A DNA stretch of 64,000 nucleotides from Pseudonocardia sp. CNS-004. Lineage in GTDB: Bacteria; Actinomycetota; Actinomycetes; Mycobacteriales; Pseudonocardiaceae. Positions 17,201 to 26,812 of the stretch are shown here, piece by piece (positions within the stretch are counted from its first letter, which is position 1; the number at the start of each line of letters is the position of its first letter). The stretch is from NCBI GenBank assembly GCA_001942185.1, contig MKJV01000085.1, positions 33,144 through 97,143 on the forward strand, given 5' to 3'. The notes below the pieces were generated by a model. It ran no database searches, had not been told where the DNA came from, and saw only the letters and a list, made by a program, of their open reading frames with translations. The translations under genes and the position numbers were made by a program.

Positions 17201-18131
17201 CGAGACCACTGCCGATGCCGGTGCCGGCGCGGGCCTGCCGGAACACGTCACCATCTACGAGGTCGGTGCCCGCGACGGGTTGCAGAACGAGTCCGGGATC
17301 GTGCCGGTCGAGGTGAAGGCGGAGTTCCTGCACCGGCTCGCGGCCGCGGGGCTGCGCGTGCTGGAGGCCACCAGCTTCGTGCACCCGAAGTGGGTGCCGC
17401 AGCTCGCCGACGCCGGCGACCTCCTGCGGTTGCTCGTGCGGGCCGACGGCGCGGACTACCCGGTGCTGGTGCCCAACGAGCGCGGGCTCGACCGGGCGCT
17501 CGACGCGGGCGTCTCCCACATCGCGATCTTCGCGAGCGCCACCGACACCTTCGCCCAGCGCAACCTCAACAGCACCCTCGACGCGCAGTTCGGCATGTTC
17601 GAGCCCGTGGTGACGCGGGCGCTCGCGGCGGGGCTGCGGGTGCGCGGGTACGTGTCGATGTGCTTCGGCGACCCCTGGGAGGGCGCCGTGCCACCGGAGC
17701 AGGTGGCCGCGGTGACGCGCAGGCTGGCGGGCATGGGCTGTCACCAGATCTCGCTCGGCGACACCATCGGCACCGGCACCCCGGGGCACGTCGACGCCGT
17801 GCTCGACGCGTGCGTCGCGGCGGAGGTGCCGATCCGCCAGCTCGCGGTGCACTTCCACGACACCTACGGCCAGGCACTGGCCAACACGCTCGCCGCCCTG
17901 CGCCGCGGCGTGCGCACGGTCGACGCGAGCGCAGGCGGGCTCGGCGGCTGCCCCTACGCCGAGTCGGCCACCGGCAACCTCGCCACCGAGGACCTCGTGT
18001 GGATGCTCGACGGCCTCGGCATCGGGCACGGCGTCGACCTCGACGCGCTGGTCGCCACGAGCGTGTGGATGGCCGAGCACCTGGGGCGTCCGTCGCCGTC
18101 GCGGGTGGTGCGGGCGCTGGCGGGCGGGTGA
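17197..18131 (+). CDS. Hydroxymethylglutaryl-CoA lyase (frame break)
   Basis: About 312 residues of the HMGL-like TIM-barrel family, which splits HMG-CoA to acetyl-CoA and acetoacetate in leucine breakdown. Motifs are EVGARDGLQNESGIVP (R and D of the metal site), ATSFVHPKWVPQLADA, SLGDTIGTGTPGHVDAVLDA, VHFHDTYGQALANTLAAL and the cysteine loop GLGGCPYAESATGN. The GTG start at 17197 overlaps the previous stop, but a G must be added near 17238 to reach the catalytic frame. Confidence 0.92.
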
Positions 18132-18239
18132 GGGCCACGCTACCTGCGCAACTGCGTCAGACTGTCGGAGCGACGCGCCATCCCTCGTTCTGTCGGTGGC
18201 GCGCGCCACAATGGCGCAGACCGTTCTAGGAGGTGCGCA

Positions 18240-18818
18240 GTGGCGCTGTCGATCCCCCGGGAGCTGATGACTCTCGACGCGTGGGACGCCCTGCCAGAGG
18301 ACAACTCGGCGCACTACGAGCTGCAGGAAGGCGTGCTCGTCGTGTCGCCGAAACCAGCGAAGAGGCATCAGCTCGCGGTCGTGCGGCTCGCCTCGCAGAT
18401 GGAGCATCAGCTGTCTGTGGAGTGGGACGTCGTCCCCGATTTCGAGGTCGTCGTGCAGGCCGACGGGCCGGCCACTGTTCGGGCACCGGATCTCGTCATG
18501 GTGCGTGCAGACGCCGCCGAGAACCGTGTGGCGGCCGGCGATGTGCTTCTCGCCGTCGAGATCATCTCTCCGGGATCGCGCAAGATCGACACCCAGATGA
18601 AGCACTTCGAGTACGCCGAGGCGGGGATCCCCCATTACTGGGTCGTCGATCTCGACCCACCCGCGCCGTCGATCACGGTGTACGGGCTGGGTGCCCCGGA
18701 CGACGGGTACGTGGAGAGCCAGACGGCCACGGGCGTGCTGACCGTCCATGAGCCGTTCGAGATGCGGATTGATGTCGAAGCGCTCGTCGACCGGCGTCCC
18801 AGCCGATCGGAGGGGTGA
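18240..18818 (+). CDS. Uma2 family (DUF820) putative endonuclease
   Basis: A 192-residue PD-(D/E)XK-fold protein. The family pattern is seen in ELQEGVLVVSPKPAKRHQ, APDLVMVRAD (acid), LAVEIISPGSRKIDTQMK (E-x-I...K) and YAEAGIPHYWVVDLD. Uma2 proteins are abundant in actinobacteria and cyanobacteria and their target is not known. An AGGAGG site lies just before the GTG start. No toxin-antitoxin partner or mobile element is next to it. Confidence 0.88.
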   Translation: MALSIPRELMTLDAWDALPEDNSAHYELQEGVLVVSPKPAKRHQLAVVRLASQMEHQLSVEWDVVPDFEVVVQADGPATVRAPDLVMVRADAAENRVAAGDVLLAVEIISPGSRKIDTQMKHFEYAEAGIPHYWVVDLDPPAPSITVYGLGAPDDGYVESQTATGVLTVHEPFEMRIDVEALVDRRPSRSEG

Positions 18819-18878
18819 CCTGGGGCACTGATCGTGCTTACGGTCGACGTTCCCCGTCAGCGACGACTGGAGCGGCTC

Positions 18879-20048
18879 GTGTCCCGACTGAGGTTCGGCA
18901 TCTTCCTGGCCCCCTTCCACCCTGCAGGCGAGAACCCGACCAGCGCGCTGCAGCGCGACCTCCGACTCGTCGAGCACCTCGACGAGCTGGGGTACGACGA
19001 GGCGTGGATCGGTGAGCACCACTCCGCGGGGTCGGAGATCATCGCGTCGCCGGAGATCTTCATCGCCGCGGCGGCGGAGCGTACGAAGCACATCCGGCTC
19101 GGCACCGGCGTGGTGTCGCTGAGCTACCACAACCCGCTGTGGGTGGCGGAGCGGATCGTGCTGCTCGACCACCTGACGCGTGGCCGCGTGATGCTCGGCG
19201 TCGGCCCGGGGTCGCTGCCCACCGACTCGGCGATGATCGGGCTCAACCCGACCGACACCCGCGAGCTGCTGGAGGAGAACCTCGACATCGTCATGCGGCT
19301 GCTGCGCAGCGACGAGCCGGTCACGGCCACCACCCGCACCCACCGGCTGATCGACGCGCGGCTGCACCTGCGGCCCTACTCGGACCCGCTGTTCGACGTC
19401 GCCGTGGCCGCGGTGGCCTCGCCCACCGGGCCGCGGCTGGCCGGCCGCCACGGCGCCGGCCTGCTGTCCATCGGCGCCACCCTCACCAAGGAGGGCTTCG
19501 ACGCCCTCGCCCACCACTGGAACGTCATGGAGGAGCGGGCGGCCACCTTCGGTACGTCCGTGCACCGGGCGGCGTGGCGGCTCGTCGGGCTCATGCACGT
19601 CGCGGAGACGCGCGAGCAGGCGTACCGGGACGTCGAGCACGGCATCGAGCAGTGGTTCCGCTACTTCCAGAAGGTCGCCGCGTTCCCGCAGATGGCCGTG
19701 GAGGGCGGCGACGTCCGCGAGATGATCGACTTCGTGAACGAGGCGGGCATCGGCGCCATCGGCACGCCCGATGACGCCGCGGCGCAGGTGCAGCGGCTCG
19801 TCGACCAGTCCGGCGGATTCGGCGCGATGCTGCTGCTCGCGCACGAGTGGGCGAACCCGCAGGCCACCCGCCGCTCGTACGAGCTGATCGCCCAGCACGT
19901 CATGCCGCGGTTCCAGGGGCAGGCGCAGCCCACGCTCGACGCCAAGGCGCGGGCCAGCGAGGCCCGCTCCGGCCACGCCGAGCAGCAGGTGGCGGCGGTC
20001 GCCCACATGACGGAGAAGTACCAGAAGGAGCTGGCCGACCGCGGCTAG
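18879..20048 (+). CDS. LLM-class flavin-dependent oxidoreductase
   Basis: A 389-residue bacterial-luciferase-like protein: RLRFGIFLAPFHPAGENP, ELGYDEAWIGEHHSAGSEII, LGTGVVSLSYHNPLWVAERI, GRVMLGVGPGSLPTDSAMIG. The overall pattern is closest to limonene 1,2-monooxygenase-type members that use FMNH2, but F420 use cannot be excluded. I chose the GTG at 18879 because GGAG lies 8 bases upstream and the family start follows; an earlier in-frame start at 18834 exists. A hairpin follows the stop. Confidence 0.88.
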   Translation: MSRLRFGIFLAPFHPAGENPTSALQRDLRLVEHLDELGYDEAWIGEHHSAGSEIIASPEIFIAAAAERTKHIRLGTGVVSLSYHNPLWVAERIVLLDHLTRGRVMLGVGPGSLPTDSAMIGLNPTDTRELLEENLDIVMRLLRSDEPVTATTRTHRLIDARLHLRPYSDPLFDVAVAAVASPTGPRLAGRHGAGLLSIGATLTKEGFDALAHHWNVMEERAATFGTSVHRAAWRLVGLMHVAETREQAYRDVEHGIEQWFRYFQKVAAFPQMAVEGGDVREMIDFVNEAGIGAIGTPDDAAAQVQRLVDQSGGFGAMLLLAHEWANPQATRRSYELIAQHVMPRFQGQAQPTLDAKARASEARSGHAEQQVAAVAHMTEKYQKELADRG

Positions 20049-20066
20049 TGCCACGAACCGCGACAT

Positions 20067-20102
20067 CGGTTGCCCACGGTTGCGGCAACAGCCGTGCAAC
20101 CG
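20067..20102. terminator. Hairpin terminator between convergent genes
   Basis: CGGTTG (20067-20072) plus CACGG (20075-20079) pair with CCGTG (20092-20096) plus CAACCG (20097-20102), with a 2-nt bulge and a 12-nt loop. It lies between the stops of the oxidoreductase and the convergent dehydratase gene. Confidence 0.6.
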
Positions 20103-20133
20103 GTACGCGTGCCGGCCGGCGGCTGCGGCGCTG

Positions 20134-20576
20134 TCAGCCCCGGGTGCCGAACATCCCCGTGAAGACGCTGCGGAAGACCATCTCGTCGCCGCGGTGCAGG
20201 GAGGCGCGCAGCTTCACCAGGCCCAGGTTCGGGCGGCTGCGGGAGCGGCGCGCCTCCACGACCTCCATCACCGCCCGCAGCTCGTCACCGGCGAACACCG
20301 GGGCGGGCCAGACGATCTCCTCCCCACCCGGTGAGCCGAGTGAGGCGGCGCGCGCGAGCACGCCGTCGTAGTAGGCGCGCATCCACAGCGACGCGGTGAA
20401 CCAGCCCGACGCCGCGAGCCGCCGAAGATCGACGCCTTGCCGGCCTGCTCGTCCACGTGGAAGGGCTGCGGGTCGAACCGGCGGGCGAAGGTGACCATCT
20501 CGTCGTGGTCGACGACCGTGGTGCCGAGGTCGAAGACGCGGCCAGGGGTGAAGTCCTCGAAGTGGAGCTCCGTCAT
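20134..20576 (-). CDS. MaoC-like hot-dog dehydratase (frame break)
   Basis: About 147 residues with the MaoC pattern: FEDFTPGRVFDLGTTVVDHD, FARRFDPQPFHVDEQAG (the D/H of the hydratase site), SGWFTASLWMRAYYDG and GDELRAVMEVVEARRSRSRP. Such proteins hydrate enoyl-thioesters. One added G near 20420 repairs the frame. The start overlaps the stop of hisN (ATGA). Confidence 0.87.
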
Positions 20577-21361
20577 CGTCCGACGATCTCCAGGGCGGCC
20601 TTGTGGACGGCGCCGTTGGAGGCGATGCCGTCCCCGCCGGTGAACGTCTCCGCGCCGGAGAGGTCGGTGAGCACACCGCCCGCCTCGGTGAGGATCGGCA
20701 CCAGCGCGGCGAGGTCCCACGGGCTCGCGGCGGCGTCCACGGCGAGGTCGAGCACCCCCTCGGCCACCAGGCAGTACATCCAGAAGTCGCCGAAGGCGCG
20801 CGTCTCCCAGCAGGAGTCGACGAGCCGCAGGTAGTCGTCGCGGCGGCGAGCTCGGCGAAGGTCTTGACGTCGGTGGTCGAGAGGTAGGCGTCGGCGAGGT
20901 CGCTCACGCCGGACACCTCGATCCGCCGGGTGCCCGACAGGTCCGACGCCCAGGCACCCTCGCCGCGCGCGGCCCACCAGCGCCTGCCCAACGCGGGTGC
21001 GCTCGCCACCCCGACCACGGGTTCCCCGCGCACGGTGAGCGCGATCAGGGTGGCCCACACCGGGCGCCCCGGGAGAAGTTCTTGGTGCCGTCGATCGGGT
21101 CGAGCACCCAGCCGCGTTCGAGGTCGGCGACGGCTCCGCCACGCTCCTCGCCGAGCACCGCGTCGCCCGGACGTCCGCGGCGATCGTCGCGCGCAGCGCG
21201 TCCTCGACGGCCGTGTCGGCGTCGGTGACGGGGGTGCGGTCGGGTTTGCGGGTGACTCGCAGGTCGGCGGCGCGGAACCGGGCGACGGTGATCGCATCGG
21301 CCGTGTCGGCGAGGCGCAGGGCGAGCTCGAGATCGGCGTCCACGCCGCAAGCCTGCCTCAT
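20573..21361 (-). CDS. hisN: Inositol monophosphatase family, HisN-like histidinol-phosphatase (three frame breaks)
   Basis: About 263 residues. The metal sites are VTDADTAVEDALR, LGEERGG (E), LDPIDGTKNFSRGAPVWATL and the late WDLAALVPILTEAGG. The wording DPIDGTKNF and RRWWAARGEGAW is closer to actinobacterial HisN, which removes phosphate from histidinol phosphate, than to inositol phosphatases, but that choice is an inference. Breaks near 21166, 21066 and 20841 each need one added base. The ATG at 21361 overlaps the previous stop; a GTG at 21343 is an alternative start. Confidence 0.85.
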   Translation of the reverse strand: MRQACGVDADLELALRLADTADAITVARFRAADLRVTRKPDRTPVTDADTAVEDALRATIAADVRATRCSARSVAEPSPTSNAAGCSTRSTAPRTSPGAPGVGHPDRAHRARGTRGRGGERTRVGQALVGRARRGCLGVGPVGHPADRGVRRERPRRRLPLDHRRQDLRRARRRDDYLRLVDSCWETRAFGDFWMYCLVAEGVLDLAVDAAASPWDLAALVPILTEAGGVLTDLSGAETFTGGDGIASNGAVHKAALEIVGR

Positions 21362-21866
21362 TCGCCGGTGACGCCGTCGATCCGCTCCCGCAGCAGGTCG
21401 GCGTGGCCGTTGTGGCGGGCGTACTCCTCGACCATGTGCACGAGCACCCAGCGTGCCGACACCTGCTGTCCGGTGCGGCGGGTCATCATCACCTCCAGCG
21501 ACGGGAGCGCCGCGGCGATCTCCCGGGCCCGCGCGCACTCGGCCCGCCACATGGTGAAGGCGGCGTCCGCGGTCGCCGGGTCAATGTTGTCGAAGTCGCC
21601 GTCCGGATCGCGTCCGAGTAGTACATCGGTGGGGCGTCCTCGCCGCCGAGGCCGCGCCGGAACCAGCTGCGTTCGACGTCGGCCATGTGGCGCACGAGGC
21701 CGAGCAGCGTCAGCGTCGACGGCGCAACGGCCGGGGTGGCGAGCTGCTCGGGGGTGAGGCCCGCGCACTTCAGCTCGAGGGTGGCGCGGTGGAAGTCGAG
21801 CCAGCCGGCGAGCATCGTGCGCTCGTCGGCGGCGCCGGGCGGACGCGGTCGGTTGTCGTCGGACAC
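21358..21866 (-). CDS. DinB/DUF664 family protein (frame break)
   Basis: About 169 residues of the DinB four-helix fold. The metal-ligand histidines lie in LLGLVRHMADVERSWFRRGL and VHMVEEYARHNGHADLLRERI, the DUF664 pattern associated with mycothiol-dependent enzymes. One added base near 21606 joins the halves. Substrate is unknown. It forms a coupled minus-strand cluster with hisN and the MaoC-like gene. Confidence 0.87.
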
Positions 21867-21923
21867 CTGCCGATGATCCCGCGCCGCCCGGAACGGGCTG
21901 CACTCCGGTCAGCGGGAATCCGG

Positions 21924-22202
21924 TCAGAGGGACCGGGCGAACGCGTGGATGTCGCGGACGGTCGCGCGGTAGGCCTGCCGGAAGGACATGTCGGCGGCGT
22001 GGGTGAGGCCGAGGTCGACCTTCCCCGCCACCGGCACGCCCGCCCGCTGCAACGTGCGGAAGTACGCGATGCCCTCGTCGCGCAGCGGATCCAGCTCGTT
22101 GACCGTGATCACGTGCGGCGGCAGGCCCTCGACGTCGGCGGTGGTGGCGAAGTAGGGCCAGCAGAGCGGGTTCTCGGCGTTCTCGCCCGCCGGGTCGTAG
22201 AC
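21924..22202 (-). pseudogene. C-terminal remnant of an alpha/beta hydrolase
   Basis: About 91 residues match the end of GDXG-type alpha/beta hydrolases: YDPAGENAENPLCWPYFATT, GLPPHVITVNELDPLRDEG and the catalytic-His region LGLTHAADM. Upstream of about 22202 the similarity stops abruptly, so the lid and the nucleophile (G-x-S-x-G) are missing. A truncated, probably non-functional gene. Confidence 0.7.
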
Positions 22203-22270
22203 CGGGGTGCACTCGCGGGTCGGTGCGGAGACACACCGACGGGTCGTCCAGCCGACCCTCGAGATCGTCT

Positions 22271-22378
22271 GGTCAGTTCTACGGCTACCTGACGCTGACC
22301 ACGGGTGAGCAACCCGACGCCGACCGGGCGGGGCGCGTGCTCCACGCGCTCCTGCCCGCGGTCCCGGCGAACGGGTGA
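22271..22378 (+). pseudogene. Possible C-terminal scrap of a regulator
   Basis: A plus-strand stretch of 35 codons, GQFYGYLTLTTGEQPDADRA then LLPAVPANG and a stop, reads like the tail of a TetR-type regulator. It has no start or upstream domain. It abuts the hydrolase remnant, so both may mark one deletion. The family guess is weak. Confidence 0.35.
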
Positions 22379-22449
22379 CCACGACACCGGATCGGCGCCG
22401 GGATGTGCGCCATGTGGTCGCGGACCCGCACCGATGATCCCGCGCTGCC

Positions 22450-22455
22450 TAGACT
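22450..22455 (+). promoter_or_regulatory. -10 element of the two-component operon (leaderless)
   Basis: TAGACT ends 6 bases before the GTG of the response regulator, so the transcript probably starts at the start codon. No -35 consensus is visible. Confidence 0.4.
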
Positions 22456-22461
22456 TGCCCG

Positions 22462-23117
22462 GTGACCACCGTCCTGCTGGCCGAGGACGACGCCGCGATC
22501 GCCGAGCCCCTGTCCAGGGCGCTGCAACGTGAGGGGTACGTCGTCGAGGTCGCCACCGACGGCGGCGCCGCGCTCGAGCACGTGCGGCGCGGCCAGGTGG
22601 ACCTGCTCGTGCTCGACCTGGGCCTGCCCGGTATGGACGGCCTCGAGGTCTGCCGGCGGGTGCGGCTGGACGACCCGGACCTGCCCGTCCTGATGCTCAC
22701 CGCCCGCACCGACGAGGTCGACTTCGTCGTCGGGCTGGACGCGGGCGCGACGACTACGTCGGCAAGCCGTTCCGGCTGGCCGAGCTCCTCGCGCGCGTGC
22801 GGGCGCTGCTGCGCAGGCTCACCCCGGAGGCCGTCGAGGTGGGCGGCGTGCGGATGGAGCTGTCCGGTCGCCGGGTGCTCGTCGACGGCGCCGAGGTGGG
22901 CCTCGCCAACAAGGAGTTCGAGCTGCTGCGGGTGCTGCTCCTGCGGGCCGGCCAGGTCGTCACGCGGGAGGAGATCCTGCGCGAGGTGTGGAACGACCCG
23001 GACATGAAGACGTCCAAGACGCTCGACATGCACATGTCCTGGCTGCGGCGCAAGATCGGCGGCGAGCACCGGATCGCGACGGTGCGCGGCGTCGGCTTCC
23101 GTTTCAACCACGACTAG
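22462..23117 (+). CDS. OmpR/PhoB-type response regulator (frame break)
   Basis: About 219 residues. Receiver: LLAEDDAAIAEPLSRAL (acid pair), LLVLDLGLPGMDGLEV (phosphoacceptor Asp near 51), LTARTD and DYVGKPF (Lys). C-terminal winged helix: GLANKEFELLRVLLLRAGQV and TSKTLDMHMSWLRRKIG. It binds DNA when phosphorylated, most likely by the kinase encoded 11 bases downstream. One added C near 22749 (GADDYVGKPF) repairs the frame. Confidence 0.93.
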
Positions 23118-23128
23118 GGACTCGACCC

Positions 23129-24395
23129 GTGCGCCGCAGGATCCTGCAGTCGACGTTGCTCGTCGTCGCCATCACGGCCCTCGTGCTCGGGGGGCCGCTC
23201 GCGATCACCACGTGGCGGCTGGTGGAGGACATCCACCGGGCCGATCTGCTGTCGCGGCTGGAGCAGGTGGCCGCCCGGCTGGACAACCCGGGCGCGGCGA
23301 TCGACCGCGCGGCGATCGAGCTCGCCGTGCCGACTGGTGGGCGGCTGGTGCTGCAGCGCGCCGGGGAGCCCGACCAGGTCGTCGCGCCGACGTGGGAAGC
23401 GAGCCGGTCTCGGAGTCGCTGCCGTTCTCGCCGGGTGATGTGCTCGTCATGCAGGAGCCGTTGCAGCTGATGCGCACCGAGCAGCTGCAGGTGACGGCCG
23501 TGGTGCTGCTGCTCGTCGTGCTCTCGGTGGGCACCGGGGCGGTGGTCGCCACAGTCACCGCGCGCAGGCTCGCCGAGCCGCTGCGGGGGGTGGCCGACCG
23601 GGCCGCGCGGCTGGGCGCAGGCGACTTCCGCGCGGTGCCCGGCCGGCACGGGATCCCCGAGCTGGACCGGGTGTCGGACGTGCTCGACACGTCCGCCGTC
23701 GCGCTCGCAGACCTGTTGCAACGGGAGCGGGCGCTCGTCGGCGACGTGTCCCACCAGCTGCGCAGCCGCCTCACCGCCTTGCAGCTGCGGCTCGACGAGC
23801 TCGCCTCCCATCCCGACCCGACGGCGCGCGCGAGGCGCTGGCGGCCCTGGAACAGGCCGAGCGGCTCGCGGAGGTGCTCGACGACCTGCTGGCGGCGGCC
23901 CGGGTGGCGCGGGCCGCGGGTGCCGAACCGCAGGACCTGCGGGAGGCGCTGTCCGCCGTGGCGGAGGAGTGGCGGCCCGCGCTCAAGGCGGACGGACGTT
24001 CCCTGAAGGTGCGGGTGCCGGACGGGCTGCTCGCGCGGGTCACACCGGCCCGCATCCGCGAGGCGACCGGCGCGCTGCTCGACAACGCGGCCCAGCACGG
24101 GGCGGGCACCGTCACGCTCAGCGCCCGCGCGGCCGAGAGCAGCCTGCTCGTCGAGGTGTCCGACACGGGTGCGGGGATCCCGGAGGAGCTCGTGCCGCAC
24201 GTGTTCGACCGCGGGGTGTCGGTCGGCTCGTCCACCGGCATCGGGCTCGCGCTCGCCCGCGCGCTGGTGGAGGCCGACGGCGGGCGGCTGGAGCTGTCCA
24301 GGGCGCGCCCGCCGGTGTTCACGATCTTCCTGCCGGCGGCGCGGGCGGACGACGTGGTGTCGGCAGCGCCCCGGCGGACCTCGACGCCCCGCTGA
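23129..24395 (+). CDS. Sensor histidine kinase (two frame breaks)
   Basis: About 423 residues: a first membrane helix (LQSTLLVVAITALVLGGPLA), an extracellular loop of about 100 residues, a second helix (VTAVVLLLVVLSVGTGAVVA), a HAMP linker (RRLAEPLRGVADRAARLGAG), the H-box DVSHQLRSRLTAL and ATPase boxes LLDNAAQHG, VSDTGAGIPEEL and STGIGLALARALVEADGG. Breaks near 23397 and 23826 each need one base. It pairs with the preceding regulator; the signal is unknown. Confidence 0.92.
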
Positions 24396-24423
24396 GGGTC
24401 AGCTGCGACGATCAGCTGGACGG

Positions 24424-24933
24424 TCAGGCGGCGGGGACCCGCCTGCGGACGTCCTCGTCCGGGAAGACGAAGCGGCGGAAGGCCCACCAGCGGAAGGCCA
24501 TGCCCGCGAGGACGCCGATGATCTGCCCGCTGACGAAGTCGGAGACCTCCTGGGTGAGGAGGCTCACCTCGGGCACCGAGAGGTGGAACACGTAGCGCGA
24601 GATCGCCAGCGGCGCCGAGTAGACGATCACACCGATGCCGCTGACGAGGAAGAACAGCGCCGCCTCGTGGTGGCGTTCCCGGCCACCGCGGGTGCGGAAG
24701 GACCACTCCCGGTTCAGCACGTACGACACGATCGTCGCCACCAGTACCGCGATGATCTTCGCCGTGAGCGGCTTCTCCGCGAGCACCGTGGACTTGAGCA
24801 GCAAGAACACGACGGTGTCGATCACCCAGGTCGTGCCGCCGACGAAGGCGAACTTGACGAGCTCACGGTGCTTGATGGCGATGTCGCGGTAGGGCTGCGG
24901 GACGATCGCGAGCGCCGACTCGACAACGGACAC
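24424..24933 (-). CDS. GtrA family membrane protein
   Basis: A 169-residue protein with four membrane helices, including VKFAFVGGTTWVIDTVVFLL and AVLVATIVSYVLNREWSF, the GtrA signature. GtrA proteins are thought to move polyprenyl-linked sugars across the membrane. It is the counterpart of Rv3277, which also neighbours purK. It is divergent from purK with 56 bases between. Confidence 0.92.
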   Translation of the reverse strand: MSVVESALAIVPQPYRDIAIKHRELVKFAFVGGTTWVIDTVVFLLLKSTVLAEKPLTAKIIAVLVATIVSYVLNREWSFRTRGGRERHHEAALFFLVSGIGVIVYSAPLAISRYVFHLSVPEVSLLTQEVSDFVSGQIIGVLAGMAFRWWAFRRFVFPDEDVRRRVPAA

Positions 24934-24974
24934 CTGTTCGATCGTGCCAGACGCCGGTGCCGCGCCGCGCGCGG

Positions 24975-24980
24975 TAGGCT
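24975..24980 (+). promoter_or_regulatory. -10 element of purK
   Basis: TAGGCT ends 9 bases before the GTG start at 24990, giving a leader of no more than about 3 bases. The same hexamer stands before several other genes here. Confidence 0.45.
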
Positions 24981-24989
24981 TCCTCCACC

Positions 24990-26252
24990 GTGGACGCCAC
25001 TCGCACAGCGCCTTCTTCTCGCTCCGGCGAGCTCGGCTCGGCCCCGTCAGGGCGCCTTCCGGTCGTCGGGATGGTCGGTGCCGGGCAGCTCGCCCGCATG
25101 ACGCACCAGGCCGCCATCGCGCTCGGCCAGTCGCTGCGTGTGCTGGCCGCCGACCCGGCGGACCCGGCCGCCGTCGTGTGCTCCGACGTGCACGCGGGCG
25201 CGGCGTCCGACCTGCCTGCCCTCCGCGCGTTCTCCCGGGGGTGCGCTGCCGTCACGTTCGACCACGAGCAGGTGCCGCAGGAACACCTGCGCGCGCTCGT
25301 CGACGCAGGTGTGCCCGTGCACCCCGGGCCCGACGCACTCCTGCACGCGCAGGACAAGCTCGTGATGCGGGGCAGGCTGGCGGACCTCGGCCTCGCGGTG
25401 CCGGTGTTCGCCGAGGTGCGGGAGCCCGCCGACGTCGCGGGGTTCGCCGCCGAGCACGGATGGCCCGTCGTGCTCAAGGCCGCCCGCGGCGGTTACGACG
25501 GTCGCGGTGTGTGGTTCCTGCGGGAACCGGACCCCGCGCTCGTCGCCGAGCTGCTGGCCGCGGGCACCCCGCTCCTCGTCGAGGAGGCCGTGCCGATGCG
25601 CCGGGAGCTCGCCGCGCTCGTCGCGCGTTCCCCGTTCGGGCAGGCGGCGGCGTGGCCGGTGGTCGAGACCGTGCAGGAGGACGGCCAGTGCGTGCAGGTG
25701 CTCGCCCCGGCCCCCGGGCTCTACCCGGACGTCGCGGCGGGTGCGCAGGAGATGGCGCTGCGGATCGCCGCCGAGCTGGGTGTCACGGGGCTGCTGGCCG
25801 TCGAGCTGTTCGAGCGCACCGACGGCCTGCTCGTGATCAACGAGCTGGCCATGCGCCCGCACAACTCGGGGCACTGGACGATCGAGGGCTCCCGCACGTC
25901 GCAGTTCGAGCAGCACCTGCGCGCGGTGCTGGACTACCCGCTCGGCGCCACGGCGCCGACGGCGCCCGCGGTGGTGATGGCCAACGTGCTCGGCGCGGCG
26001 CAGCCGCCCGCGATGTCGGTGGACGAGCGGGTGCACCACCTCTTCGCGCGTTTCCCGGACGTGAAGGTGCACCTCTACGGGAAGGCCGAGCGGCCTGCCC
26101 GCAAGGTCGGGCACGTCACGGTGCTCGGCGACGACATGGCCGCCGTGCGGTCGCGAGCGGCGCTCGCCGCGGCGTGGCTGTCCACGGCGCAGTGGCCGGA
26201 CGGCTGGTCGCCGCACACCGGTCGCCCGCAGCAGGAGGTTCGCAGTGTCTGA
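24990..26252 (+). CDS. purK: N5-carboxyaminoimidazole ribonucleotide synthase
   Basis: A 420-residue ATP-grasp enzyme that carboxylates AIR to N5-CAIR in purine synthesis. Motifs: VGMVGAGQLARMTHQAAIAL, TFDHEQVPQEHL, VLKAARGGYDGRGVW and INELAMRPHNSGHWTIEG. The first 22 residues are an unconserved Ser/Pro-rich extension. It overlaps purE by 8 bases. The gene is intact. Confidence 0.96.
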   Translation: MDATRTAPSSRSGELGSAPSGRLPVVGMVGAGQLARMTHQAAIALGQSLRVLAADPADPAAVVCSDVHAGAASDLPALRAFSRGCAAVTFDHEQVPQEHLRALVDAGVPVHPGPDALLHAQDKLVMRGRLADLGLAVPVFAEVREPADVAGFAAEHGWPVVLKAARGGYDGRGVWFLREPDPALVAELLAAGTPLLVEEAVPMRRELAALVARSPFGQAAAWPVVETVQEDGQCVQVLAPAPGLYPDVAAGAQEMALRIAAELGVTGLLAVELFERTDGLLVINELAMRPHNSGHWTIEGSRTSQFEQHLRAVLDYPLGATAPTAPAVVMANVLGAAQPPAMSVDERVHHLFARFPDVKVHLYGKAERPARKVGHVTVLGDDMAAVRSRAALAAAWLSTAQWPDGWSPHTGRPQQEVRSV

Positions 26253-26748
26253 GCCGCTGGTCGGCGTGATCATGGGGAGCGACTCGGACTGGCGGGTCAT
26301 GGAGGCCGCCGCCACGGCGCTCGCCGAGTTCGAGGTGCCCTACGAGGTGGGTGTGTACTCCGCGCACCGCACCCCCCAGCGCATGCTCGACTACGCCACG
26401 ACCGCGGCCGAGCGGGGTCTGCGGGTGGTGGTCGCGGGGGCCGGGGGAGCGGCGCACCTGCCCGGGATGGTCGCGGCCGCGACACCGTTGCCGGTGATCG
26501 GCGTGCCCGTGCCGCTCGCGCAGCTCGACGGCCTCGACTCGCTGCTGTCGATCGCACAGATGCCGGCGGGCGTGCCGGTGGCCACCGTGGCCGTCGGAGG
26601 GGCCCGCAACGCGGGGCTGCTCGCCGTCCGGATCCTCGCGGCGTCCGACCCGGCGCTGCGGGAGCGGATGCTGCGCTTCCAGGCCGACCTCGCCGACTCC
26701 GTGCTGGCCAAGGACGCCGCGCTGCGCGCCACCGCCGCCTCGGAATGA
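26245..26748 (+). CDS. purE: N5-carboxyaminoimidazole ribonucleotide mutase
   Basis: A 167-residue class I PurE that converts N5-CAIR to CAIR. Motifs: VGVIMGSDSDWRVMEAAATAL, VYSAHRTPQRM (catalytic His), VVAGAGGAAHLPGMVAA and LLSIAQMPAGVPVATVAVGG. The GTG start lies inside purK, an overlap conserved across actinobacteria. Intact. Confidence 0.96.
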   Translation: MSEPLVGVIMGSDSDWRVMEAAATALAEFEVPYEVGVYSAHRTPQRMLDYATTAAERGLRVVVAGAGGAAHLPGMVAAATPLPVIGVPVPLAQLDGLDSLLSIAQMPAGVPVATVAVGGARNAGLLAVRILAASDPALRERMLRFQADLADSVLAKDAALRATAASE

Positions 26749-26812
26749 TCTGCGGGTGTGACCTCGGGGGTGATCTCCGGAATTCCCGTGGCGCGCCGCC
26801 CGCGGCCGGTCG

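Noticed and set aside
18240..18818. Uma2 gene as part of a defence or mobile element
   Set aside because: No partner toxin, antitoxin, transposase or restriction gene is adjacent; it stands alone between metabolic genes.
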